In this document: in pieces, positions 33,849-43,251 of the stretch | Numbering within the stretch: position 1 is the stretch's first letter | Layout: each line of letters opens with the position of its first letter | Assembly (NCBI GenBank): GCA_963778525.1 | Contig: CAVZUJ010000001.1 | Span: 558,001 to 622,000 of the forward strand | From: Schlegelella_A sp963778525 | Lineage (GTDB): Bacteria > Pseudomonadota > Gammaproteobacteria > Burkholderiales > Burkholderiaceae_C | Direction: 5' to 3' | Length of the DNA: 64,000 nt | Translations under genes and position numbers: made by a program | The notes under the pieces: generated by a model | Told to the model about the DNA's origin: nothing | The model's database searches: none | The model's input: the letters and a program-made list of their open reading frames with translations, nothing else

Positions 33849-34076
33849 TCCGCTCATGTCCCCCGATCCGACGCGTTGCGTCGGCTCTCCTCCTTTACTT
33901 CGCTACGCAATACGCCCCACCGCCCCGTTCCGCCGGCGCCGCGCCCATTCGACGCGCGGCTCGGTTCGGGCCACGGGCATGGGGTGGCCGACGCAGCGAA
34001 GTAAAGGAGGAGGGACGGGGCGAAGCCGCGTCCCGGGGGACATGAGCGGAGTCGGCCACCCCGTGTCCGTGGCCCG
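33849..34076. repeat. Nested inverted-repeat element between ureB and ureC
   Basis: The 336-base gap 33803-34138 has no gene and is dominated by this element. Arm A (33849-33904) and arm A' (33991-34050) are inverted copies. Their outer parts (TCCGCTCATGTCCCCC) and inner parts (CTCCTCCTTTACTTCGCT) match, but the piece between differs. In A it is CCGACGC-GTT-GCGTCGG; in A' it is a different hairpin of similar size. A second pair, B (33968-33993) and B' (34051-34076), differs at two of 26 positions and flanks A'. A-A' pairing and B-B' pairing exclude each other. The last 60 bases before ureC hold only its GGGAG Shine-Dalgarno. Confidence 0.8.
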
Positions 34077-34138
34077 CGTGCGTGGAAAGGCGCCGTGACT
34101 CGCACTGCGCGTCGGCCACGAATCCAGGGAGCCGACTG

Positions 34139-35878
<1,740 letters not shown>

Positions 35879-35885
35879 GCCGCGC

Positions 35886-36482
35886 GTGCTCATCGCCAAC
35901 AAGCTGATCCCGGCCGGCGCCGGCCTGGCCGCCGCGCTGCTGCGCCGCGCCGCGACCGTCGAGCTCGACTGGGACACGCGGCAGAAGAGCCGCTTCGACA
36001 CCGTCGACTCGGCCGGCCGGCACGTCGGCGTCTTCCTGGCGCGCGGCAGCATCGTTCGCGGCGGCGACGTGCTCGTCGTCGAAGACGGCTCGCTCGTCGC
36101 CGTGAGAGCGCGGCCGCAGCCGGTGCTCGTCGTCAGCGCCGACGGCTCGCCGCTCGCCCTCCTGCGCGCCGCCTACCACCTCGGCAATCGGCACGTGCCG
36201 CTGGAAGTCAAGGTCGGCCATCTGCAGCTCGAGCCCGACCACGTGCTGGCCGAGATGCTGCGGCGCATGGGACTTCGCGTCGACGAAATGGAAGCGCCGT
36301 TCGAACCCGAAGCCGGCGCGTATGACGCTTCGAGCATGGGCCATGGCCAAGGGCAAGTCCACGCGCACACGCACGCGGACACGCATGCGCACGACCACTC
36401 GAGCGCGCCCGCAGGCGATCATGGCCACAGCCACGACGCATCGTGCGGCCACCACCCTGGCCACGATCACCCGCATCGATGA
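35886..36482 (+). CDS. ureE: Urease nickel chaperone UreE with a His-rich tail
   Basis: UreE delivers nickel to the UreD-UreF-UreG complex. The start is GTG 35886, seven bases after the ureC stop. The body shows VELDWDTRQKSRFDTVDSAGR and YHLGNRHVPLEVKVGHLQLE, where the central metal-binding His lies, then VLAEMLRRMGLRVDEMEAPF. The last 48 residues hold 15 histidines in HAHTHADTHAHDH-like runs, so the protein can probably bind several extra nickel ions. The last bases overlap ureF as ATGA. Confidence 0.96.
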   Translation: MLIANKLIPAGAGLAAALLRRAATVELDWDTRQKSRFDTVDSAGRHVGVFLARGSIVRGGDVLVVEDGSLVAVRARPQPVLVVSADGSPLALLRAAYHLGNRHVPLEVKVGHLQLEPDHVLAEMLRRMGLRVDEMEAPFEPEAGAYDASSMGHGQGQVHAHTHADTHAHDHSSAPAGDHGHSHDASCGHHPGHDHPHR

Positions 36483-37198
36483 GATCGCGTCTCGCCCTTG
36501 TGCGGCGGCCGCGCCGCGTCGCCGCGCCAGCCCTGCTGCAGCTCATGCGCCTGGCCTCGCCGAGCCTGCCGGTCGGTGGCTTCAGCTATTCCGACGGATT
36601 CGAGGCGGCCTTCGAGGCCGGCCTCGTCGGCGACGAATCGGCGGCACTGCGCTGGCTGCTCGACCAGCTGCATCTCGGCCTGGCGCGCAGCGAGCTGCCC
36701 GCCGTCGCGCACGCCACACGCGCATGGACGCGGCACGACACGGCCCGCATCGCCGAGCTGAACGCCTGGGTGGCGACAACGCGCGAGACCAGCGAGTGGC
36801 GCCTGCAAAGCGAGCAGATGGGCCGCTCGATGACACAGTGGCTGCGCCAACACGACAGCCCCGATGAACGTGTGGAGACGCTCGCGGCGCTGATGCCCGC
36901 GCCGACCTGGCCGATCGCTTTCGCGCTCGCCGGAGCAGCCTGCGGCGCGCCGGTGCGCGAGGTCATGCTCGCCTTTGCGGCCGGCTGGGCCGAGAACATG
37001 ACCCAGGCCGCGATGAAGGCGATTCCGCTCGGCCAGGCCGCCGCACAACGCATGCTCGCCGGACTGTCGCAAGCGATTCCCGCGGTGGTGACGCGCGCCG
37101 CTCGCGTGCCTCTCGACGAGATGCAGGCCTTCACGCCGATGCTGGCCATCCTCTCGTCGAAGCACGAGGAACAATACTCGCGACTCTTTCGCTCCTGA
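36479..37198 (+). CDS. ureF: Urease accessory protein UreF
   Basis: UreF joins UreD and gates the UreG GTPase during nickel insertion. I use ATG 36479, which overlaps the ureE stop; it gives a slightly long basic N-terminus before LLQLMRLASPSLPVGGFSYS, the family hallmark. GRSMTQWLR, FALAGAACGAPVREVMLAFA and the C-terminal AIPLGQAAAQRML region also fit. An internal start at the Met of LLQLMRLASPSL is possible. About 239 residues. Confidence 0.94.
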   Translation: MRSRLALVRRPRRVAAPALLQLMRLASPSLPVGGFSYSDGFEAAFEAGLVGDESAALRWLLDQLHLGLARSELPAVAHATRAWTRHDTARIAELNAWVATTRETSEWRLQSEQMGRSMTQWLRQHDSPDERVETLAALMPAPTWPIAFALAGAACGAPVREVMLAFAAGWAENMTQAAMKAIPLGQAAAQRMLAGLSQAIPAVVTRAARVPLDEMQAFTPMLAILSSKHEEQYSRLFRS

Positions 37199-37202
37199 TG
37201 CC

Positions 37203-37856
37203 ATGAGCCCACTTCATTCGATCGCCCACCGCACCCGCAAGCTCCCGCCCTTGCGCGTCGGCGTGGGCGGGCCCGTCGGCTCGGGCAAGACGACGCTGGT
37301 CGAGATGCTGTGCAAGGCGATGCGCGAGCGCTGGGATCTCGTCGTCGTCACCAACGACATCTACACCAAGGAAGACCAGCGCCTGCTGACGGTCGCCGGC
37401 GCCCTGGAGGCCGACCGCATCATGGGCGTCGAGACCGGCGGCTGCCCGCACACCGCGATCCGAGAAGATGCGTCGATCAACCTCGAGGCGATCGACCGCA
37501 TGCTCGAGAAGTATCCGAACGCCGACATCGTCTTCGTCGAGAGCGGCGGCGACAACCTGGCGGCCACCTTCAGCCCCGAGCTCTCCGACCTGACGATCTA
37601 TGTCATCGACGTCGCTGCCGGCGAGAAGATTCCGAGAAAGGGCGGCCCGGGCATCACCAAGAGCGATCTCTTCGTGATCAACAAGACCGACCTGGCGCCA
37701 TACGTCGGCGCCAGTCTCGAGGTGATGCGCAGCGACACCTTGCGGATGCGCGGCAGCAAGCCCTTCGTGATGACCAACCTGAAGACGAAGAGCGGCCTCG
37801 ACGAGGTCGTGGCCTTCATCGAGAAACGCGGGCTGCTGCAGTCCGAAGCGCCCTAG
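37203..37856 (+). CDS. ureG: Urease accessory GTPase UreG
   Basis: UreG is the SIMIBI-class GTPase that powers nickel insertion. The 217-residue protein shows the P-loop VGVGGPVGSGKTTLVEML, VVVTNDIYTKEDQRLL, the metal-binding Cys-Pro-His in GVETGGCPHTAIREDASIN, FVESGGDNLAATFSPEL and the guanine motif FVINKTDLAPYVG. It starts four bases after ureF and ends the operon. No urea transporter (urtABCDE) or nickel permease gene is present in the window. Confidence 0.98.
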   Translation: MSPLHSIAHRTRKLPPLRVGVGGPVGSGKTTLVEMLCKAMRERWDLVVVTNDIYTKEDQRLLTVAGALEADRIMGVETGGCPHTAIREDASINLEAIDRMLEKYPNADIVFVESGGDNLAATFSPELSDLTIYVIDVAAGEKIPRKGGPGITKSDLFVINKTDLAPYVGASLEVMRSDTLRMRGSKPFVMTNLKTKSGLDEVVAFIEKRGLLQSEAP

Positions 37857-37892
37857 CCGGCCCGGCCCCCGGCGTGGCCTGGGCTCGAGCCC

Positions 37893-38168
37893 TTACTTGT
37901 CGATGCAGCTGAAGCGAACCTCGGCGCGCTGCACCGAATAGAGCTGGACGCCGTCGGTTTCGGCGATCGTCACGATCGCGTGCTTGCCGCTGGCGTCGCA
38001 GTACTCGTTGGCGCGCTTGATGCCGAAGGCCTTGATCTCCGGGTCGGTCGTGGCGCCGCTCGACGCGAGCGGGCGAATGACGTAGCTGTCCTTGCCGGTC
38101 GGAAAGACATCGGTCGGAGTCGAGCAGGCGCTCATCGCAAGAACGAGGATCACGCCGAAGACTCTCAT
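37893..38168 (-). CDS. Small lipoprotein of unknown function
   Basis: A 91-residue protein starting MRVFGVILVLAMSACSTPTD, with a good lipobox (AMSAC). I prefer the second of two adjacent ATGs (38168), because AAGGGA lies directly before the first. The mature part has FPTGKDSYVIRPLASSG and two further cysteines, in NEYCDASGKHAIV and at VRFSCIDK, which could pair in the periplasm. I do not recognise the family by name. It is divergent from the redox cluster at 38347 and converges with ureG. Confidence 0.75.
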   Translation of the reverse strand: MRVFGVILVLAMSACSTPTDVFPTGKDSYVIRPLASSGATTDPEIKAFGIKRANEYCDASGKHAIVTIAETDGVQLYSVQRAEVRFSCIDK

Positions 38169-38175
38169 CATTCCC

Positions 38176-38270
38176 TTGTGCGCGCAAAAGCGCAGCGTAG
38201 TGTGCAACGCGGCGCATTGTGGACGAGGCACCACGGCGCGCGTGAAACAAGGCACAAGTTGTGCGCGCAA
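38176..38270. promoter_or_regulatory. Paired TTGTGCGCGCAA repeats in the divergent promoter region
   Basis: The 12-base sequence TTGTGCGCGCAA occurs twice, at 38176-38187 and 38259-38270, and is itself palindromic except for one position pair. The copies are 83 bases apart, close to eight helical turns. The second overlaps a perfect palindrome GCGCAATTGCGC (38265-38276). They lie between the divergent small lipoprotein gene and the di-haem lipoprotein gene. A regulator binding both sites and looping the DNA is possible but is only inferred. Confidence 0.45.
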
Positions 38271-38317
38271 TTGCGCTCCTTGGCGCTCCGATGCTTTTCA
38301 AGTACAGTCCGAATCGA

Positions 38318-38340
38318 CAACAAGAATCATTCTCATTGCA
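38318..38340 (+). promoter_or_regulatory. Putative Fur box upstream of the redox cluster
   Basis: The bases ending AGAATCATTCTCATT lie just before ATG 38347. Aligned to the classical 19-base consensus GATAATGATAATCATTATC, I count 14 matches by eye, including the core AATCATT. A box so close to the start would block transcription or translation initiation of the downstream cluster when iron is plentiful. No -10/-35 pair is clear. Assignment rests on the motif alone. Confidence 0.55.
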
Positions 38341-38346
38341 TTTCCG

Positions 38347-39681
38347 ATGACTATTTGCAATAGATATCCGGGAGGTTCGAACCGTCGGCATATCTCGATC
38401 GCGGCCCTTCTGGCCGGCGTCGGCGCCGTTCTCGTCGCCTGCGGTGGCGGCGGCGACAGCACCTCGACGACGCCGCCCGACGCAGCGCTCACGCCGATGG
38501 CGCAAGTCGGCAAGCAGATCTTCTCGGACACCGCGCTGTCGGTATCGGGTCGGCAATCGTGCGCGACCTGCCACGTCGCCGACCACGCCTTCGCCGGCGC
38601 CGACGGGCTTTCGGTTCCGCTCGGCGGTCCGAACATGGACCTGCCGGGCTTGCGCGCGGCGCCTTCGCTGATGTACGCCTCGTACGCGCCGGCCTTTCAC
38701 TTCGCCTCCGACGGCACGCCGACCGGCGGCTTCTTTCGCGACGGCCGCACCGCCAATCTCGCCGAGCAGGCGCAGCAGCCGTTCATCACCTCGTTCGAGA
38801 TGGCCAACAGCGATGCCGCCGAAGTGCAGCAGCGCTTGCTGACCCGCCCCTACCTGGCCCAGTTCACGGCCGTATTCGGCACCGCGGTCCTGAGCGACCC
38901 GGCGCAGACGCTGGCCTCGATGGGCGCGGCCTTGGCCGCCTACGAATCGGAAGACGGCGACTTTCGCCCCTTCAGCAGCAAGTTCGATGCGTTCCAGAAC
39001 GGCAAGGCGACGCTGACGCCGGCCGAGCTGAAAGGTTTGCAGCTCTTCAACGATCCGAGCAAGGGCAACTGCAACGCCTGCCATCTGTCGACCGGCGTGA
39101 GCGGCGTGGCACCCCTGTTCACCGACTTCACCTATGACAGCGTCGGCATCCCGCGCAACTGGAACATCGCGGCGAACCAGGCCGGCACGACGCTGCCCTA
39201 CGTGCCGAAGAACGGTGCCGCCCTCGGCGACGCCGGCCTCTACGACTACTACGACATGGGCCTGTGCGGGCCGCTGCGCACCGACCTCGCCGACCGGCCT
39301 TCCCTCTGCGGCGTCTTCAAGGTGCCGACGCTGCGCAACGTCGCCGTCAAGCAGAGCTACTTCCACAACGGCGTCTTCACCAACCTGAACGACGTCGTCA
39401 GCTGGTACATCACGCGCGACACGAATCCGGCGCGCTGGTACCTGAAGGCCGACGGCAGCGTCGACGTCCCCTACAACGATCTGCCGCAGCGCTACGACTT
39501 CGGCATCAACGTCGCCGAGGTGCCCTACAACCCGGGCCTGGCGCCGATGCTGACCGCCGACGAGATCAACCTCGTCGTCGATTTCCTCTGCACGCTGACC
39601 GACGGCTACGACCCGGGCAACCCCTCGGCGTACGGCAGCCAGCCGCAGTGCCAGCAGGCTGCCGCCGCGGCCGCGCGCTGA
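38347..39681 (+). CDS. Di-haem cytochrome c peroxidase/MauG-family lipoprotein
   Basis: A 444-residue exported protein whose lipobox LVAC (Cys32) suggests anchoring to a membrane. Two c-haem sites are present: CATCH at 72-76 and CNACH at 242-246, the spacing of the bacterial cytochrome c peroxidase/MauG family. RDGRTANLAEQAQQPF and, near the C-terminus, FKVPTLRNVAVKQSYFHNGVF are family stretches. Such proteins reduce peroxide or carry out long-range oxidation. Here it is the first gene after a Fur-box-like site and is followed by a porin, an FMN protein and a flavin transferase. It could therefore be an electron carrier in an envelope redox path rather than a simple peroxidase. Confidence 0.85.
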   Translation: MTICNRYPGGSNRRHISIAALLAGVGAVLVACGGGGDSTSTTPPDAALTPMAQVGKQIFSDTALSVSGRQSCATCHVADHAFAGADGLSVPLGGPNMDLPGLRAAPSLMYASYAPAFHFASDGTPTGGFFRDGRTANLAEQAQQPFITSFEMANSDAAEVQQRLLTRPYLAQFTAVFGTAVLSDPAQTLASMGAALAAYESEDGDFRPFSSKFDAFQNGKATLTPAELKGLQLFNDPSKGNCNACHLSTGVSGVAPLFTDFTYDSVGIPRNWNIAANQAGTTLPYVPKNGAALGDAGLYDYYDMGLCGPLRTDLADRPSLCGVFKVPTLRNVAVKQSYFHNGVFTNLNDVVSWYITRDTNPARWYLKADGSVDVPYNDLPQRYDFGINVAEVPYNPGLAPMLTADEINLVVDFLCTLTDGYDPGNPSAYGSQPQCQQAAAAAAR

Positions 39682-39710
39682 ACCTCTTCTTTTTCCGCGG
39701 AGCCGCCTCC

Positions 39711-41225
39711 ATGAATCGTCCCACCCTCCGTCCGGTCTGCCACGCGCTCGTCGCGGCCGGCGTGCTGCTCGCCGCCGTCGCCAGCGATGAAGCCCTGGCG
39801 GCCGATCCGGCTGCGGCCAACGCCGCCACGATCAAGAAGCTCGAGAGCCAGAACGAGGCGCTGAGCAAATCGGTGGCCGAGATGCAGCAGCAACTGCTCG
39901 AGATGAAGCGGCAGCTCGCCGAGATGAGGCAGCAGGGCAGCGTCGTCGTCGAGCAGCAGCGCGCGCAGGCGCAGCAAGTGCAGCAGGCCGCGGTCGAGCA
40001 GCAGCAGATCAAGAGCGAGGTGGCGGCGGCCTCGCAGACCGCGACGCAGGCCGTGCAGCAGACCACCGTGCAGGCGGCCAGGAGCGAGCCCTGGAGCAAG
40101 GTCTCGCTCTGGGGCTACGGCGAGGTCTACTACCTGCATCCCACGCACAAGTCGGACGACACGAAGATGGACCTGGCCCGTGCCGTGTTCGGCCTCGGCT
40201 ACCAGTTCGACGACAAGACGCGCTTCAACTCGGAATACGAGGTCGAGCATGCCGTCGCATCGGCCGACGACCCGGGCGAATTCGAGGTCGAGCAGTTCTA
40301 CGTCGACCGCAAGATCAACGAAGGCATCAGCGCACGCGGCGGCCTCTTCCTCATTCCCGCCGGGCTCCTCAACGAGAACCACGAGCCGACCAACTTCTAC
40401 GGCGTGCAGCGCAACTTCGTCGAGACGCTGATCATCCCGAGCACCTGGCGCGAAGGCGGCCTGTCGTTCTACGGCAGCTCCGATTCGGGCTTCGAGTGGA
40501 ACGCCGGCCTGACCACCGGCATGGACCTCTCGAAGTGGGACTTCGCGCCGGAAGCGCCGCTCTACACCTCGGCGCTCGAGCTCATCAACAACGGTGCCGC
40601 GCCCTTCCAGGCGACGCATCAGGAGCTGGCGCTGGCCAATGCCAAGCACCTGTCGCAATACGTGGCATTGAACTATCGCGGCGTCCCCGGCCTGACCGTG
40701 GGCGGCACCTATTTCACCGGGCAGGCCGCACCCGCGGTGTCGAACATCGGCGGCCAGCGCACCAGCCTGTGGGAAACGCATGTGCGCTTTCAGCCGGGCA
40801 AATGGGACCTTTCGGCGTTGTATGCCAATGGCAGCATCAGCAACACCGGCGCCGCAAACGCGCAGTTCCCCGGCACGGCAAACCCGATGCCGTCGCGCTT
40901 CGACGGCTGGTTCGTGCAGGCCGCCTACAACCTCTGGCAGAGCGGCGGCTATCGGCTGTCGCCTTTCGGCCGCTACGAGCACTACGACATGGGCGCCAGC
41001 TACGAAGGCATCGCGCCGGGCTTCCCGTCGACCCCGACCGGCCCGGTGCCGAACTCGAGCTCGCCGACCTCGTTCAACTACTTCCCCGTGCCGCGCGACT
41101 ACGTTGCCACGCTCGGCGCGAATTTCTATCTCAATCCCAACGTCGTGCTGAAGTTCGATTTCCAGAAATTCCGGACGAACACCGACTTCACGCGGGTCGA
41201 CCTCGGGCTCGGCCTGCAGTTCTGA
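39711..41225 (+). CDS. Outer-membrane porin with an N-terminal coiled coil
   Basis: The 504-residue protein has a signal peptide (MNRPTLRPVCHALVAAGVL, cleavage near ALAAD). A Gln-rich coiled coil of about 80 residues follows (IKKLESQNEALSKSVAEMQ and onward). The beta-barrel that comes next ends in LGLGLQF, with the C-terminal Phe required for outer-membrane insertion. The barrel part (VSLWGYGEVYYLHP, FDDKTRFNSEYEVEHA, RFDGWFVQAAYNLW) resembles OprP/OprO-like or related porins. The coiled coil could form a trimer stalk in the periplasm. Substrate unknown. It lies 29 bases after the di-haem gene and 22 before the FMN-binding gene. Confidence 0.82.
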   Translation: MNRPTLRPVCHALVAAGVLLAAVASDEALAADPAAANAATIKKLESQNEALSKSVAEMQQQLLEMKRQLAEMRQQGSVVVEQQRAQAQQVQQAAVEQQQIKSEVAAASQTATQAVQQTTVQAARSEPWSKVSLWGYGEVYYLHPTHKSDDTKMDLARAVFGLGYQFDDKTRFNSEYEVEHAVASADDPGEFEVEQFYVDRKINEGISARGGLFLIPAGLLNENHEPTNFYGVQRNFVETLIIPSTWREGGLSFYGSSDSGFEWNAGLTTGMDLSKWDFAPEAPLYTSALELINNGAAPFQATHQELALANAKHLSQYVALNYRGVPGLTVGGTYFTGQAAPAVSNIGGQRTSLWETHVRFQPGKWDLSALYANGSISNTGAANAQFPGTANPMPSRFDGWFVQAAYNLWQSGGYRLSPFGRYEHYDMGASYEGIAPGFPSTPTGPVPNSSSPTSFNYFPVPRDYVATLGANFYLNPNVVLKFDFQKFRTNTDFTRVDLGLGLQF

Positions 41226-41247
41226 TGGCGGCACCGAGAATGAACGC

Positions 41248-41814
41248 ATGAGCCTGCGTCCCTCGACGAGCCAGGTCTGCTTCGTCTGCGCGGCGGCGGC
41301 ACTGCCGCCGATGCTCGTCTCGACGGCCGCCCTGGCCACCGACTACATGAGCGCTGCCGAGGCCGAGCGGCTGATGTTTCCAGACGCGAGCGCCTTCGTG
41401 CCGCGCCCACTCGCGCTCACGCCCGAGGAGGTGAAGCTCATTGCAGCGCGGGCCGGTGGCTCGGTCAACACCGGGTTCTGGAAGCTGGCCGCCGCAATGG
41501 CCGGCGACCGGCTGCTTGGCTACGTGGTGACGGACAGCGTCATCGGCAAGTTCGAGCTCATCGACTACGCGGTCGCGGTGACGCCGCAAGGCCAGATCAA
41601 GGGCATCGAGATCCTCTCCTATCGCGAGGCCCACGGCGGCGAGGTGCGGACCCGGGCGTGGCGCGCCCAGTTCACCGGCAAGACCGCGAGCGCGCCGCTC
41701 GCCGTCGGCGACGACATCGCCAACATCAGCGGCGCGACACTGTCGTGCACGCACCTGACCGACGGCATCCGGCGCATCGCCGCCTTCGCGCAGGCCGTGC
41801 TCGCCAAGGGCTGA
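41248..41814 (+). CDS. Exported FMN-binding protein with a flavinylation motif
   Basis: A 188-residue protein with a signal peptide (to about residue 31) and an FMN-binding domain like those of NqrC and RnfG. The acceptor site is SGATLS (161-166), where Thr164 would carry FMN through a phosphoester bond. The strand GRLLGYV-like segment (DRLLGYVVTDSVIGKFELID) and IKGIEILSYREAHGGEVRT are family features. The Asp often found three residues before the SGAT is Ala here; Asp155-Asp156 lie a little further upstream. The next gene encodes the matching flavin transferase, 9 bases away. Confidence 0.88.
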   Translation: MSLRPSTSQVCFVCAAAALPPMLVSTAALATDYMSAAEAERLMFPDASAFVPRPLALTPEEVKLIAARAGGSVNTGFWKLAAAMAGDRLLGYVVTDSVIGKFELIDYAVAVTPQGQIKGIEILSYREAHGGEVRTRAWRAQFTGKTASAPLAVGDDIANISGATLSCTHLTDGIRRIAAFAQAVLAKG

Positions 41815-41822
41815 TCGAAGCC

Positions 41823-42686
41823 GTGCCGAACGTCGAGCCGCTTGTCGTGCGCCTGCGCCGGGCCCGCCCGCTGCTCGGAACGCTGGTCGACATCGGCATC
41901 GAAGCCATGGACCAGGCGACCGCGCAGCAGGCACTCGCCGCCGCCTTCGCCGAGATCGCGACCGTGCATCGCCTGATGAGCTTTCACGAAGCCGACAGCG
42001 ACCTGGCCCGCCTGAATCGAGCACGACCCGGCGAGCCCGTGGCCGTCGACATCCGGACCGCGGAGGTCTTGCGACAGGCCGAAGCGCTGCGCGTCGCATC
42101 GAGCGGCAGCTTCGACTGTGCGGTCGCCCAAACGCTGATCGCGAGCGGACACCTGCCGGCGCTGCCGGCAACGCACGACGGCGATGCAGAGGAGCCACTC
42201 GAGGAGCAGGTGATGGTCGAGCGCGGCGCCGCGCGCCTCGATCTCGGCGGCATCGCCAAGGGCTATGCAGTCGACCGCGCCATTGCCTTGCTCGTCGAGC
42301 ACGGCGCTCGATCGGCGCTGGTCAACGCCGGCGGCGACCTGCGCCATGTCGGCGGCGAGAGCGTGACCATCCGTCTGCGCGATCCGGCCGACCCATCGCG
42401 CCTCGTCGCGGCCATCGACATCTGCAATGCTGCGCTGGCCAGCTCCGCGAGCAGCGGTCTTTCGACGGCGGGATCGCTGACCGCGCGCGGCTCCGCCCTC
42501 ATCGACCCGCGCTGCGGTCAGCGCCTGCTCGGCGGCGCCGGGGTCAGCATCCGGGCGCCGCAGTGCATGATCGCAGATGCCCTGGCCAAGATCGTTCTCG
42601 TGACCGGAGACATCCACCATCCCCTGCTGCGCACCCATGACGCCGATGTCGTGCTGTATCGCGCCGCGACGGCAGCATCGGCATGA
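41823..42686 (+). CDS. apbE: FAD:protein FMN transferase (ApbE family)
   Basis: ApbE moves FMN from FAD onto a Thr of the partner protein, using Mg2+. From GTG 41823 the protein has 287 residues. Motifs are RARPLLGTLVDIGIEAMD, MSFHEADSDLARLN, LDLGGIAKGYAVD (139-151) and NAGGDLR (168-174). The Mg-site region is ADALAK (251-256), where the more usual last residue is Thr. No signal peptide or lipobox is present, although most ApbE proteins are exported and its likely substrate upstream has a signal. It overlaps the next gene by four bases. Confidence 0.9.
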   Translation: MPNVEPLVVRLRRARPLLGTLVDIGIEAMDQATAQQALAAAFAEIATVHRLMSFHEADSDLARLNRARPGEPVAVDIRTAEVLRQAEALRVASSGSFDCAVAQTLIASGHLPALPATHDGDAEEPLEEQVMVERGAARLDLGGIAKGYAVDRAIALLVEHGARSALVNAGGDLRHVGGESVTIRLRDPADPSRLVAAIDICNAALASSASSGLSTAGSLTARGSALIDPRCGQRLLGGAGVSIRAPQCMIADALAKIVLVTGDIHHPLLRTHDADVVLYRAATAASA

Positions 42687-43153
42687 AGGCGAACCCGCCG
42701 CCTCGCATCCCGGCAAGCGGCATCCGGCTCGACGCGCTGCGCCGGCGCGCCCTCTACGCCCTGGTCGCCAGCCTGGTCGCGAGCGGCGCGGTCTGGCTCT
42801 TCATGCATCAGCGCCGTGCCGACGATGCCCTGCCCAGCCCGCTCGAGCCGTGGATGATGAAGATCCATGGCGGCGCCGCGATGCTGACGATCTACCTCCT
42901 CGGCAGCATGCTCTACAGCCACATGCTCAACGCCTGGCAGCGCGGACGCAACCGAGCCAGCGGAGGCATCGCGGCCGCGACGCTGCTCCTTCTCGCGCTG
43001 ACCGGATACGGCCTCTACTATTTTGGCGGCGAGCCGCTTCGGCGCGGCACGGAGTGGCTGCACTGGGTCTTCGGCTTCGCCACGCCGCTTCTGCTCTGGT
43101 GGCACATCCGTCGCGGTCGTCGCCTGGCGGCACAGGACGACGGTCGCGAATGA
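42683..43153 (+). CDS. Four-helix membrane protein, probable di-haem b cytochrome (DUF4405-like)
   Basis: The 156-residue protein has four predicted membrane helices: about 23-41, 61-82, 94-114 and 124-142. Helix 2 carries His62 and His80; helix 4 carries His127 and His141. Helices 2 and 4 run the same way, so His62/His127 and His80/His141 would face each other near opposite membrane sides, the layout of two stacked b-haems. This suggests a quinol-to-periplasm electron conduit feeding the FMN protein. The DUF4405-like label comes from family memory and is not certain; haem binding is inferred from the His pattern. Confidence 0.65.
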   Translation: MKANPPPRIPASGIRLDALRRRALYALVASLVASGAVWLFMHQRRADDALPSPLEPWMMKIHGGAAMLTIYLLGSMLYSHMLNAWQRGRNRASGGIAAATLLLLALTGYGLYYFGGEPLRRGTEWLHWVFGFATPLLLWWHIRRGRRLAAQDDGRE

Positions 43154-43251
43154 CCTGGGCCCGCAGCCGGCGGGCGCGCAACGCGCCTATCATGACTTTC
43201 CCGGAGCGCCAGGGTTCGGCCCTGCAACTCTCAACCCGAAGGAGAACGGAC

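Noticed and set aside
33861..33879. A rho-independent terminator in the ureB-ureC gap
   Set aside because: The hairpin CCGACGC-GTT-GCGTCGG is followed by CTCTCC and not by a T-run, and it belongs to the larger repeat element.
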